Source: Natrarchaeobius chitinivorans (GTDB taxonomy: Archaea > Halobacteriota > Halobacteria > Halobacteriales > Natrialbaceae). From it: a DNA stretch of 64,000 nt. Below the pieces are notes generated by a model. That model was given only the letters and a program-made list of their open reading frames with translations, ran no database searches and was not told the origin of the DNA. The number at the start of each line of letters is the position of its first letter. Position 1 is the first letter of the stretch. Shown one piece after another: positions 27,121-35,144 of this stretch. Position numbers and translations under genes: made by a program. The stretch covers positions 186,001 to 250,000 of the forward strand of contig NZ_REGA01000002.1 of the NCBI RefSeq assembly GCF_003841505.1, read 5' to 3'.

Positions 27121-29757
27121 TTAGGCGGCTGAGCCGATCATCGGCTCTGCCGCATCACCGTTTTCGTCGTCAGCAGCGTCGGTGTCGTCTTCAGTGGGTT
27201 CCTCCTCTTGTTCCGGTTCGTCAGCCGCTTCGAGGGTTACGACCGCCTCGTCAGTGATCGGTTCACCAGCGAATTCGTACGGGCCGTCGGCTTCACCCTC
27301 GCTTTCGACGAAGTCGAACTCCTGATTGTCGTTGGTGTCGCGGTGTGGCATCGCGATCAGCGTCTCGTCTTCCTCGAGCGGTTCGTCGAGCGTTATCTCG
27401 ACGTTCTCGTGGGTACCTGCCTCGAGGTACTCGGATGAGCCGATAACGCTTCCGAGAACGTTGCCCACGAGGAGACTGCTGTCGTGGATCGCGACGAATC
27501 CACCGCTGGCCATCGTGACTTCGTCGACCACGACGGTCTGGCCGTCAGTGGTCTGGTCGCTGAAGGTCACGTGTGCCGGCTGTGGTTCGTCGGCCTCGTC
27601 AGGCTCTTCCTCGTCGACTGGTTCGTCATCGATGGGTTCTTCCTCTTCAACCGGTTCCTCATCGACCGGTTCCTCGTCAACCGGTTCCTCATCGACCGGT
27701 TCCTCATCGACCGGTTCCTCGTCAACCGGTTCCTCGTCAACCGGTTCTTCCTCTTCAACCGGTTCCTCGTCAACCGGTTCGTCGGTCAATTCGAGGATCG
27801 CGACCTCTCCGAACTCGTCGGTGAGCACCATGTGGATGTACTCACCGGCTTCGAGTCCGTCTGTCTCGACGTCGAATACGACGTCGTCGGTTTCACCCGC
27901 ATCGAGCGTTACTTCCTGTGACGCGAGGAGGTCACCTTCCAGTCGGAACTGGACGTCCTGGGTGTCTTCAGTCTCGCCAGGATTCGTTACCGTGGCCGTC
28001 ACGGTAATCGTCTCACCGACCTCCGCGGTCTGAGGTGCCTCGAGAGCGTCCACAGTGAACGACATCGGTTCTTCCTCATCGACCGGTTCCTCTTCAACCG
28101 GTTCTTCATCGTCGACCGGTTCCTCTTCAACCGGTTCTTCATCGTCGACCGGTTCCTCTTCAACCGGTTCGTCGGGTGATTCTTCCAGGACGAAGATGTT
28201 AGCCTGTTCGATGGTGACTTCGATTCGTTCCGCGTCGGTCACCGATTCGTCGTCTTCCCCAACGTCCTCATCGTCGAGGGCATCGTCGTCAGCGTCGTCG
28301 ACGCCGTTGTCGTCGTCGAGGGCATCGTCGTCAGCGTCGTCGACACCGTTGTCGTCGTCGAGTTCGTCGTCATCCTCTGGGATCTCTTCCTCGTGAACGT
28401 CTTCGAGTTGGTGGACGACGAAGATCGTTGCCTGGTCGATCGTAACCTGACTGTGTTCATCGTCAACGCCGTTTTCGTCTATGGCGTCGTCGTCGGCGTC
28501 GTCGACACCGTTCTCGTCGTCGAGTCCGTCATCAGCGTCGTCGACACCGTTTTCGTCATCGTCGAGGGCGTCGTCGTCAGCGTCGTCGACACCGTTCTCA
28601 TCATCGTCTAGACCGTCGTCGGCGTCGTCGACACCGTTGTCGTCGTCGAGTTCGTCGTCGTCCTCGAGTTCGTCGTCTATTCCATCGACGAGGACGAAGA
28701 TCGTCGCCTGACCGAAGGCGACGTCCATCTCATCCTCCATGTCGTCGTCGACACCGTTGTCGTCGAGTTCGTCATCGTCGGCATCGTCGACACCGTTCTC
28801 ATCATCGTCGAGGACGTCGTCGTCAGCGTCGTCGACGCCGTTGTCGTCGTCGAGTTCGTCGTCGTCGGCATCGTCGACACCGTTCTCATCATCGTCTAGG
28901 GCGTCGTCGTCGGCATCGTCGACGCCGTTCTCGTCATCGTCTAGGGCGTCGTCAACGTCGTCCTCGAGTTCGTCGTCGTCCTCGAGTTCGTCGTCGTCCT
29001 CGAGTACGACGAAGATCGTTGCCTGGTCTATCGTGACCTCCGTATGATCGTTTTCATCGACGCCGTCGTCCTCGAGTTCTTCATCGTCGACACCGTTCTC
29101 GTCATCGTCGAGTTCGTCGTCGTCAGCATCGTCGACACCGTTTTCGTCGTCAACGGCGTCGTCGTCAGCGTCGTCAACGCCGTCATCCTCGAGTTCGTGG
29201 TCGTCGAGGTTCATGACGGTCGCCTGATCGATGGTAACGTCGAGACTGACGTCCTCCATCTCTATTACGGTCCAGTCATCGTCGACGGCGTCATCGTCGA
29301 GTTCGTCGTCGTCAGCGTCGTCAACGCCGTTTTCGTCGTCGTCGGCGTCGTCGACACCGTTCTCGTCATCGTCAACGGCGTCGTCAGCATCGTCGACACC
29401 GTTTTCGTCGTCATCAACGGCGTCGTCAGCGTCGTCAACACCGTTCTCGTCGTCGAGTTCGTCGTCGTCAGCGTCGTCAACGCCGTTCTCGTCGTCGTCA
29501 ACGGCATCGTCCTCGAGATCATCGTCCTCCTCGAGTTCGTCAGCGTCGTCCGGGACGTCATCCACGTCGTGGACGACGTAAATCGTCGCGTGTTCGATTG
29601 TAACGGTTAGCGATTCTTCATCGCCGAGTTCGTCACTGGCGTCAGCATCGTGCTCGTCGACGGCTGTCGCCGGTGCTGCACCGACAGCCATCGCCCCGCC
29701 CGAGCTCACCATCATCAGCGCAGTGAGTACTACGAGTAGCTTCTTGCGTGCGTTCAT
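27121..29757 (-). CDS. Secreted hyper-acidic repeat protein with CARDB-like and DUF7282 domains
   Basis: An 878-residue exported protein. A Sec signal peptide (MNARKKLLVVLTALMMVSSG with cleavage near AVGAAPATA) opens it. Residues about 45-560 consist of six short hydrophobic strands resembling VTIDQATIFVV, spaced by linkers of repeated DDENGVDDADD and DELDDD. Residues about 565-655 form a CARDB-like beta domain (AEVGETITVTATVTNPGETE), followed by a run of PVDEE repeats, then a DUF7282 domain (residues about 720-845; VTFSDQTTDGQTVVVDEVTM and GFVAIHDSSLL). It is probably surface-attached or secreted. The function is unknown; extreme acidity suggests ion or water binding or matrix formation. ATG 29757 was chosen over 29775 because it starts the signal peptide. 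Confidence 0.8.
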   Translation of the reverse strand: MNARKKLLVVLTALMMVSSGGAMAVGAAPATAVDEHDADASDELGDEESLTVTIEHATIYVVHDVDDVPDDADELEEDDDLEDDAVDDDENGVDDADDDELDDENGVDDADDAVDDDENGVDDADDAVDDDENGVDDADDDENGVDDADDDELDDDAVDDDWTVIEMEDVSLDVTIDQATVMNLDDHELEDDGVDDADDDAVDDENGVDDADDDELDDDENGVDDEELEDDGVDENDHTEVTIDQATIFVVLEDDDELEDDDELEDDVDDALDDDENGVDDADDDALDDDENGVDDADDDELDDDNGVDDADDDVLDDDENGVDDADDDELDDNGVDDDMEDEMDVAFGQATIFVLVDGIDDELEDDDELDDDNGVDDADDGLDDDENGVDDADDDALDDDENGVDDADDGLDDENGVDDADDDAIDENGVDDEHSQVTIDQATIFVVHQLEDVHEEEIPEDDDELDDDNGVDDADDDALDDDNGVDDADDDALDDEDVGEDDESVTDAERIEVTIEQANIFVLEESPDEPVEEEPVDDEEPVEEEPVDDEEPVEEEPVDEEEPMSFTVDALEAPQTAEVGETITVTATVTNPGETEDTQDVQFRLEGDLLASQEVTLDAGETDDVVFDVETDGLEAGEYIHMVLTDEFGEVAILELTDEPVDEEPVEEEEPVDEEPVDEEPVDEEPVDEEPVDEEPVDEEPVEEEEPIDDEPVDEEEPDEADEPQPAHVTFSDQTTDGQTVVVDEVTMASGGFVAIHDSSLLVGNVLGSVIGSSEYLEAGTHENVEITLDEPLEEDETLIAMPHRDTNDNQEFDFVESEGEADGPYEFAGEPITDEAVVTLEAADEPEQEEEPTEDDTDAADDENGDAAEPMIGSAA
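27600..27790 (-). repeat. Tandem repeat coding for PVDEE pentapeptides
   Basis: 15-bp units of the type CGACCGGTTCCTC or CAACCGGTTCCTC recur about ten times within the gene of the acidic surface protein, coding for PVDEE/PVEEE. A second short run lies at 28070-28165. Confidence 0.85.
28200..29530 (-). repeat. Internal acidic repeat array
   Basis: On the + strand this part is dominated by CGTCGTC-type triplet runs and repeated ACACCGTTCTCGTCATCGTC blocks. They encode many copies of the DDENGVDDAD unit. Six conserved beta-strand motifs interrupt it at intervals of about 25 to 100 residues. Confidence 0.8.
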
Positions 29758-29901
29758 GTGTTGCCGTGAAGGCATTGGGTCAACGCCGTTTTAGCGCATA
29801 AACCGGCGCAACGATTTCGGGGAGAAAGGAAATACTATGGACCGCCCCGCAGTCTCTATGAGGTATTAGCGCCGAGCAAAGCTTCATTACGGCCGTCGCA
29901 C

Positions 29902-30396
29902 CTACTCGCTTTTCGGCTGTTCCGGCGACTTTGAGGCCGTCGGCTCGTGATCCGGCAAACAGACGAGATTCTCTCGACCGAGGCGGAGCTTCGTGATCTG
30001 CTCGTCTTCCTCGAGTTCGGCCAACAGTCGACTGACCTTCGCTTTCGACCAGTCGACGGAGTCGACGATCTTCGACTGTTTCATTCGGCCGCCGTTTTCG
30101 CTGACGAGTTTCTGTACTCTCTCTCGATCGGTCATGAACTCGTCGCGAGATGTCTCGCCGATGTTTCCGAGCGATCGGCGTTCCTCGAGTCGATTTCGGA
30201 TTACGAGGCCGCAGCCGAGTAAAACGAGCCCGACGATCCCGGCGATCGCTGCGAGATGAGAACGCCCTCCAGCAACCAGGGGGGCCCACGTACCGTGAAC
30301 GAGCCACTGACCGCTCTCGAGGGCGGGTACGACCGGGCGGCCCGCCGATATTGCGACCGCAGCCGTGTACATTTGCGCTCTGGAGTGGATGTTCAT
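29902..30396 (-). CDS. Membrane-anchored winged-helix protein (DUF7343-like)
   Basis: A 164-residue protein. A hydrophobic N-terminal half has one clear membrane segment (LAAIAGIVGLVLLGCGLVI, residues about 48-66) and a weaker one at residues 8-20. A linker (RNRLEERRSLG) follows, then a winged helix with TDRERVQKLVSENGGRMKQS and KAKVSRLLAELEEDEQITK. This is the layout of haloarchaeal membrane-bound HTH proteins. M9 (MYTAAVAISAG) is an alternative start. It is divergent from nothing nearby. Target unknown. Confidence 0.75.
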   Translation of the reverse strand: MNIHSRAQMYTAAVAISAGRPVVPALESGQWLVHGTWAPLVAGGRSHLAAIAGIVGLVLLGCGLVIRNRLEERRSLGNIGETSRDEFMTDRERVQKLVSENGGRMKQSKIVDSVDWSKAKVSRLLAELEEDEQITKLRLGRENLVCLPDHEPTASKSPEQPKSE

Positions 30397-30749
30397 AGCA
30401 TCTACGTGAATCCGACTCGATCAGTCGATACTGTGCGAACGATGGCCATCACCTAAGCATTTTTTATTGATCATGTACTGTTTTGGTTCATCTGTATATC
30501 AGTTATTATTGATAGTCCGGGAATCCGACGAACCGCGCCCGGTTGGAGAGCGTCAGCACTCCGATCCCATCGTGGCGAAAAAGAGTTCTCGAACGAGTCG
30601 AATAAACTCGTCCAGACGTTCGATACAACTAGCCCGGATTCTATCCGGGTTTACGCAGTAAGACTGTATTAGACGGTGAACGTCTACCAGTGACTGCTTC
30701 AGTCAGGGGCATCCGTCCGGCGGCGGGCGACACCACTGGTGTCGGCCCG
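30397..30749. other. Gene-free region with AT-rich stretch and a small hairpin
   Basis: AT-rich sequence at 30458-30505 (including CATTTTTTATTGATCATG). A small hairpin with 6-bp arms CCCGGA and TCCGGG lies at 30633-30649. No gene is supported. Confidence 0.5.
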
Positions 30750-31103
30750 TTAGATGCCAGGGACCCCGACGGCGTCGAATCCTGTCACGCCCAGGAACGC
30801 GAGGACGTACAGGACGACGAGAACGGACAGCCAGGCGACGATAGTGATCGCTGCCGCGTCGACCCATCCGCCGGGATATCGAGCGTTGATCACCGCCAAA
30901 TACGCGACGAAGACGAGAAGCGGCCCGAGCAGCGGGATCCAGCCGAAGAAGAATCCGACGACCCCCCAGACGATCGCACCGATCAGCGCGGTGATGATCG
31001 CGTACGTGTAATCTTCGGCGTCGACGATCACTTTCGCGCCGGCGTAGATGCCGATCGCGCCGATCAGAAGGCTGATGGCGAATACGATGAGGCTGTCGAT
31101 CAT
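30750..31103 (-). CDS. Small integral membrane protein
   Basis: A 117-residue protein that is almost wholly hydrophobic. Four membrane helices can be drawn: SLIVFAISLLIGAIGIYAGA, YAIITALIGAIVWGVVGF with WIPLLGPLLVFVAYLAVI, and ITIVAWLSVLVVLYVLAF. The ATG at 31103 (MIDSLIVF) is preferred to 31115. It resembles conserved haloarchaeal small membrane proteins of unknown function. Confidence 0.75.
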   Translation of the reverse strand: MIDSLIVFAISLLIGAIGIYAGAKVIVDAEDYTYAIITALIGAIVWGVVGFFFGWIPLLGPLLVFVAYLAVINARYPGGWVDAAAITIVAWLSVLVVLYVLAFLGVTGFDAVGVPGI

Positions 31104-31350
31104 ACCAGTGAACAAAACGCCGGACGCCGATAGTTATCTTTCACCTACAAAAACCTGTCTCGCATTTCAACAGAAGGTTCGCGGGCTATTGACGGGAGTA
31201 AGGTGAGTATCCGTTCAGTTGAAACGAGGTGGTTCCCCCGGGATGGTTGCCGGACTTTATCCGGAGATGTGGGTGCGCGTTGGACCGCCACGTCACTGAA
31301 ATCCGATGTCACATCGGGCGATTCTGCCGGAGAGCTTTTATCAGAGGAAT
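31104..31350. other. Gene-free stretch before the MITE-like element
   Basis: No supported gene; short open frames overlap with the repeat that follows. Confidence 0.4.
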
Positions 31351-31618
31351 ATAGTAACAACTGGAACTATTTACACACCGATCGCACAGCTCAGGGGTCA
31401 CTGCGTTCCCCGTTCGCTATATCGCGGTTCTCGTTCGTTACACTTGCTCACGGGTCACGTCGTTCCCCGCTCGCCATTCCGCGGTTCTCGCTCGTTCCAC
31501 TCGTTCACGGGTCACTGCGTTCCCCGTTCGCCATTCCGCGGTTCTCGCTCGTTCCACTCGCTCCGAACCGCGTACACCTCGTGCGATCAGGTGTGCAGTG
31601 ACTTCCAGTGGCTACTAT
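31351..31618. mobile_element. MITE-like element, family 1, copy 2
   Basis: It starts ATAGTAACAACTGGAACTAT, TTACACACCGATCGCAC and ends, on the same strand, GTGCGATCAGGTGTGCAGTG and ACTTCCAGTGGCTACTAT. Read in reverse the end is ATAGTAGCCACTGGAAGTCA, so about 29 of 37 outer positions are inverted repeats. The interior holds near-repeats of a unit of about 55 bp with GTTCCCCGTTCGC and GCGGTTCTCGCTCGTTCC. No transposase. Confidence 0.75.
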
Positions 31619-31669
31619 AGATGCTGGGTCTCATTTCCGGCGGAGACTTCGTTTCGGTCTGAAACCCGG

Positions 31670-32644
31670 TCAGGCCCCTTCCGAGTGTGACTCGACGATC
31701 GAACTGACCCTTCGAGACGAGAGATCTGCCCCGTCGACGAGCGCTTCGATCCCGGTCTCGAGCCCGATGCGGGACTCGAAACCGAGTTCGCGCTCGGCTT
31801 TCGAGACGTCTGCACCGCTGTGTCTGATGTCGCCGGGCCGCGGGTCCCGGTGGACGATCGACGACGACGAACCGACGGCATCGCGGACGGTTTCGGCGAG
31901 CGATTGAATCGACGTTCGATCGCCAGTTCCGACGTTGTACGCGCTGCCCACCGAATCCGTCGTAGCCGCCCGCAGGTTCGCCCGAACGACGTCACTCACG
32001 TGGACGAAGTCGCGCGTCTGTTCTCCGTCGCCTTCGATCGTAATCGGCTCGTCTGCCCGGGCCTGCTCGAGGAACGTCGAAATGACCCCGCTGTAGGGCC
32101 CGCGCTGCCGTGGGCCGTAGACGTTGAAATACCGCAAGGCGACGGTGGGAAGCCCGTACAGGTCCGCGTAGAGACGGGTGTACTGGTCGAGTGCGAGTTT
32201 CTGGACGCCGTACGGTGACGTCGGATTCGTCGACGCCGACTCCGTCACCGGGAGTTCGTCGGGATGGCCGTAGATCGCTGCACTCGAGGCGACGACGACC
32301 CGGGCGTCCTCCACGCGCGCCCGTTCGAGCAATCGAAGGCTCGCCTCGAGATTGGTTTCGTGGCTCCGTCGCGGGTCGTCGACGCTTTCGGTGACGCTGA
32401 CGATCGCGGCCTGATGAAAGACGAGGTCGACGCCGGCCATCGCTCGCTCGAGCGTCTCCGGATCGGCGAGGTCTCCCTCGATCAGCGTCGCCCCGTCCGG
32501 GACCCGATCCCGATCGCCGGTCGAGAAGTCGTCGAGCACCCGGACGTCGTTGTCCGAAACGAGCGCGTCGACGAGATGGCTTCCGATGAATCCTGCACCG
32601 CCGGTGACGAGCACCGTCCTGTCGCGAATCGCTGGCGAGTCCAT
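31670..32644 (-). CDS. NAD-dependent epimerase/dehydratase (UDP-glucose 4-epimerase-like)
   Basis: A 324-residue extended SDR enzyme. GGAGFIGSH (residues about 15-23) binds NAD, the active-site serines are in VVASSAAIYGHP, and the catalytic YxxxK is in SPYGVQKLALDQY. PRQRGPYSGVISTF is the substrate loop typical of GalE-like epimerases, and the C-terminal end contains GYNVGTG-like AYNVGTGDRTS. The ATG at 32644 gives the family N-terminus MDSPAIRDRTVLVTGGAGF; upstream in-frame codons are not part of it. It probably supplies a nucleotide sugar for surface glycans. Confidence 0.87.
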   Translation of the reverse strand: MDSPAIRDRTVLVTGGAGFIGSHLVDALVSDNDVRVLDDFSTGDRDRVPDGATLIEGDLADPETLERAMAGVDLVFHQAAIVSVTESVDDPRRSHETNLEASLRLLERARVEDARVVVASSAAIYGHPDELPVTESASTNPTSPYGVQKLALDQYTRLYADLYGLPTVALRYFNVYGPRQRGPYSGVISTFLEQARADEPITIEGDGEQTRDFVHVSDVVRANLRAATTDSVGSAYNVGTGDRTSIQSLAETVRDAVGSSSSIVHRDPRPGDIRHSGADVSKAERELGFESRIGLETGIEALVDGADLSSRRVSSIVESHSEGA

Positions 32645-32782
32645 CACCGACCACAACACACTCCATCCGTTTAGTATGAGATGTCTATTGCCGTGTAGCG
32701 TGTACCTGTGGAGAGTGCAAACGGATGGATAGCACGCGACCGAACCTGGGCGGGTGAAATCGAACGGAATGGTGTCAACAGA

Positions 32783-32792
32783 AGGTATATGC
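32783..32792 (+). promoter_or_regulatory. Putative TATA box of the dihydroorotase-like gene
   Basis: GGTATATGC is 25-33 bases upstream of the ATG at 32817, the expected distance for a leaderless transcript. It lies inside the longer open frame, which argues for the internal ATG as true start. Confidence 0.45.
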
Positions 32793-32816
32793 ACGCCCCT
32801 CGGCAACGCAACGGCA

Positions 32817-34184
32817 ATGACCGTCGATCTCGTCGTGCAAAACTGTACCGTCGTCACACCCGAGGGCCGTTCACCCGATTCGGGGGTTGCAGTCGAGGAC
32901 GGAACGATCGTCGCCATCGGTCGAAGCGACCGACTCCCCGACGCGGATCGCGCGTTCGACGCGAACGGAGGGGTTCTCGTTCCCGGGATCGTCGACTGTC
33001 ACATCCACAATCGCGAACCCGGACTCGAGTACAAAGAAGACTGGGAGTCGGCCACGCGGGCCGCGGCGGCCGGCGGGGTGACCACCGTCGTCGGGATGCC
33101 GAACACGGATCCCGTCATCGATCGGCCCGAGCACCTCGAGACGAAGTTCGAGCGCGGCGAGGCGTCGGCTCACGTGGACTTCCAGAGCTATGCCGTCGTC
33201 ACGAGCGAGAATCTCGATCTTATTCCCGATATCGACGACGCAGGCGCACTGGGGTACAAGATCTTCCTCGGCTCGACGGTCGGGGACGTCCCGCCGCCGA
33301 ACGACGGTGAAATCCTGGAGGCGATGGGGAAAATCCGCGAGACGGGCAAACGGCTCGGGTTTCACGAGGAAAACGGCGAGATCATCGATCAGTACACCAA
33401 GCGGTTCCAGTCTGAGGGACGAAACGATCCAATCGATCACTCCCACTCGAGGCCGGTTATCGCCGAACGGGAGGCCGTCGAGCGGATGGTCACCTTCGCG
33501 GAGGAGACCGGGGTGAAGATCCACATGTTTCACGTTTCCTCGGGATCGGCCGCGGAAGCCGTCGCTCGGGGGAAAGAACGCGGCGTCGACGTGACGGCCG
33601 AGACGACACCCCACTACCTGTGGTTTACCGAGGACGTCGTACGCGAGAAGGGCAACGTCGCCCGAATCCAACCGCCGATCCGCGACGCCGACGAACGGGA
33701 GAAACTCTGGCAAGTCGGCATCGACGACGGCGCGATCGACTGCATCGCGACCGACCACGCACCGCACACCGACGAGGAGAAGAAAGTCGACGACCCGTTC
33801 GGGAACACCTGGGAGGCGATTTCGGGGTTCGTCGGCCTCGAGACCGAAGTTCCCGCGATGCTCTCGTTCGTCGATCAGGGACGACTAACCCTCGAGGAGT
33901 GGGTTCGACGTCACTCACGGCGGCCGGCCCAGATCTGGGGGATGTATCCTCAGAAGGGGTCGCTTCGGATCGGGACGGACGCCGACTTCACGATCGTCGA
34001 CCCATCCGAAGCGTGGACCCTCAAGGACCGCCACGATCTCCACTCGAAGAGTCGAGTCACTCCGTTCGAAGGGGAATCGTTTACCGGCAAAGCGAAGACG
34101 ACGGTCGTCAGAGGCGAGATCGTCTACGACGACGGCGAACTCGTCGGCGAATCGGGATACGGAACTCGAGTCGACGTCGACTGA
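32817..34184 (+). CDS. Cyclic amidohydrolase, dihydroorotase/allantoinase type
   Basis: A 455-residue amidohydrolase with the binuclear metal site: DCHIHNREPG (His 62, His 64), the carboxylated lysine in LGYKIFLGST (about 148), histidines in DHSHSRP and MFHVSSG, and the aspartate in ATDHAPHTD. It may be PyrC for pyrimidine synthesis, or an allantoinase/dihydropyrimidinase, since these families are close; haloarchaeal homologues are annotated as both. PyrD lies 3 kb away on the other strand. It diverges from the epimerase gene, with 172 bases between. Confidence 0.78.
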   Translation: MTVDLVVQNCTVVTPEGRSPDSGVAVEDGTIVAIGRSDRLPDADRAFDANGGVLVPGIVDCHIHNREPGLEYKEDWESATRAAAAGGVTTVVGMPNTDPVIDRPEHLETKFERGEASAHVDFQSYAVVTSENLDLIPDIDDAGALGYKIFLGSTVGDVPPPNDGEILEAMGKIRETGKRLGFHEENGEIIDQYTKRFQSEGRNDPIDHSHSRPVIAEREAVERMVTFAEETGVKIHMFHVSSGSAAEAVARGKERGVDVTAETTPHYLWFTEDVVREKGNVARIQPPIRDADEREKLWQVGIDDGAIDCIATDHAPHTDEEKKVDDPFGNTWEAISGFVGLETEVPAMLSFVDQGRLTLEEWVRRHSRRPAQIWGMYPQKGSLRIGTDADFTIVDPSEAWTLKDRHDLHSKSRVTPFEGESFTGKAKTTVVRGEIVYDDGELVGESGYGTRVDVD

Positions 34185-34295
34185 TACGGCTACTGTCAGT
34201 CATTTACGTGGGTCTGGTGTCGACCGTCAGTCATTTCTGGGGGCCGAGTGCCGCCCGGCGGTCGCTCCGATAACCGGTGATAGCAATCCGCACGA
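34182..34295. repeat. Palindromic intergenic repeat, family 2, copy C (degraded)
   Basis: It starts TGATACGGCTACTGTCAGTC, directly at the stop codon of the amidohydrolase, and ends GATAGCAATCCGCACGA. The ends match copies A and B less closely, and the interior has the related CAGTCATTT twice. Confidence 0.5.
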
Positions 34296-34371
34296 GACGC
34301 CGACCGTCCGTTTTCGTCAGTGTCGGATAACCAAACATTAGTGTGGGGTGACCTCGAACTCGATACGTACG

Positions 34372-35142
34372 ATGCCCTCCCCGACACTCGCGATCGACGC
34401 CGATGGCCTGACGAAACGCTTCGGTACGTCCGTCGCCGTCGACGGCGTCGATCTCGCCGTGAAATCCGGTACCGTTTACGGCTTTCTCGGTCCGAACGGG
34501 GCCGGAAAGACGACGACGATGCGCATGCTCACGACGCTCACGCGGCCGACTTCGGGCGAGGCGTGGATCGCGGGCAACCCCGTACGCAACCGCGACGCCG
34601 TTCGGGGCTCGATCGGCTATCTCCCCGAAGATCCCCCCGTCTTCGACGAACTCACCGGCCGAGAACAACTCGAGTACGTCGCTCGGTTACGTGACATCCC
34701 CGCCGAGCGAGCGAACGGGCGGATCGAGTCGTGGCTCGACCGCTTCGGGCTGACCGGAGATGCGGGCAAACGAATCGACGACTACTCGAAAGGGATGCGC
34801 CAGAAGGTCGGACTGATTCAGGCGTTGTTGCACGAACCCGAGGTCGTCTTTCTCGACGAACCGACGAGCGGTCTCGATCCACGGGCCGCCCGCACGGTCA
34901 CGGACGCGATCGCAGAGATGGCCGATCGAGGACACACGATATTCCTCTCGACACACATCCTCCCCGTCGTCGAGGAACTCGCCGACACCGTCGGCGTTCT
35001 CTCCGACGGCCGCGTCGTGACCGAAGGCGATCCCGACGAACTGACCCGCCAGATCGAAAGCGAGGCGGACTCGACGCTCGAGGACGTTTTCCTCGCGGTC
35101 ACGACCGATCACGGGACCCACAACGCGCGGCCCGCGGAGTGA
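34372..35142 (+). CDS. ABC transporter ATP-binding protein
   Basis: A 256-residue ATPase of the ABC-2 type exporters. Walker A is GPNGAGKTT at residues 40-48, Q-loop region near LPEDPPVF, signature variant YSKGMRQKVGLIQALL, Walker B VVFLDEPTSGLDP, and the switch histidine in STHILP. The ATG at 34372 starts MPSPTLAIDADGL. Two bases separate it from the permease gene, so the pair forms a complete exporter. Substrate unknown. Confidence 0.92.
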   Translation: MPSPTLAIDADGLTKRFGTSVAVDGVDLAVKSGTVYGFLGPNGAGKTTTMRMLTTLTRPTSGEAWIAGNPVRNRDAVRGSIGYLPEDPPVFDELTGREQLEYVARLRDIPAERANGRIESWLDRFGLTGDAGKRIDDYSKGMRQKVGLIQALLHEPEVVFLDEPTSGLDPRAARTVTDAIAEMADRGHTIFLSTHILPVVEELADTVGVLSDGRVVTEGDPDELTRQIESEADSTLEDVFLAVTTDHGTHNARPAE

Positions 35143-35144
35143 CC

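Noticed and set aside
28200-29610. Open frames on the + strand opposite the acidic protein gene (poly-Ser or poly-Val/Asp)
   Set aside because: They are complements of the Asp/Glu-coding triplet repeats. The minus-strand frame has a signal peptide and known domains.
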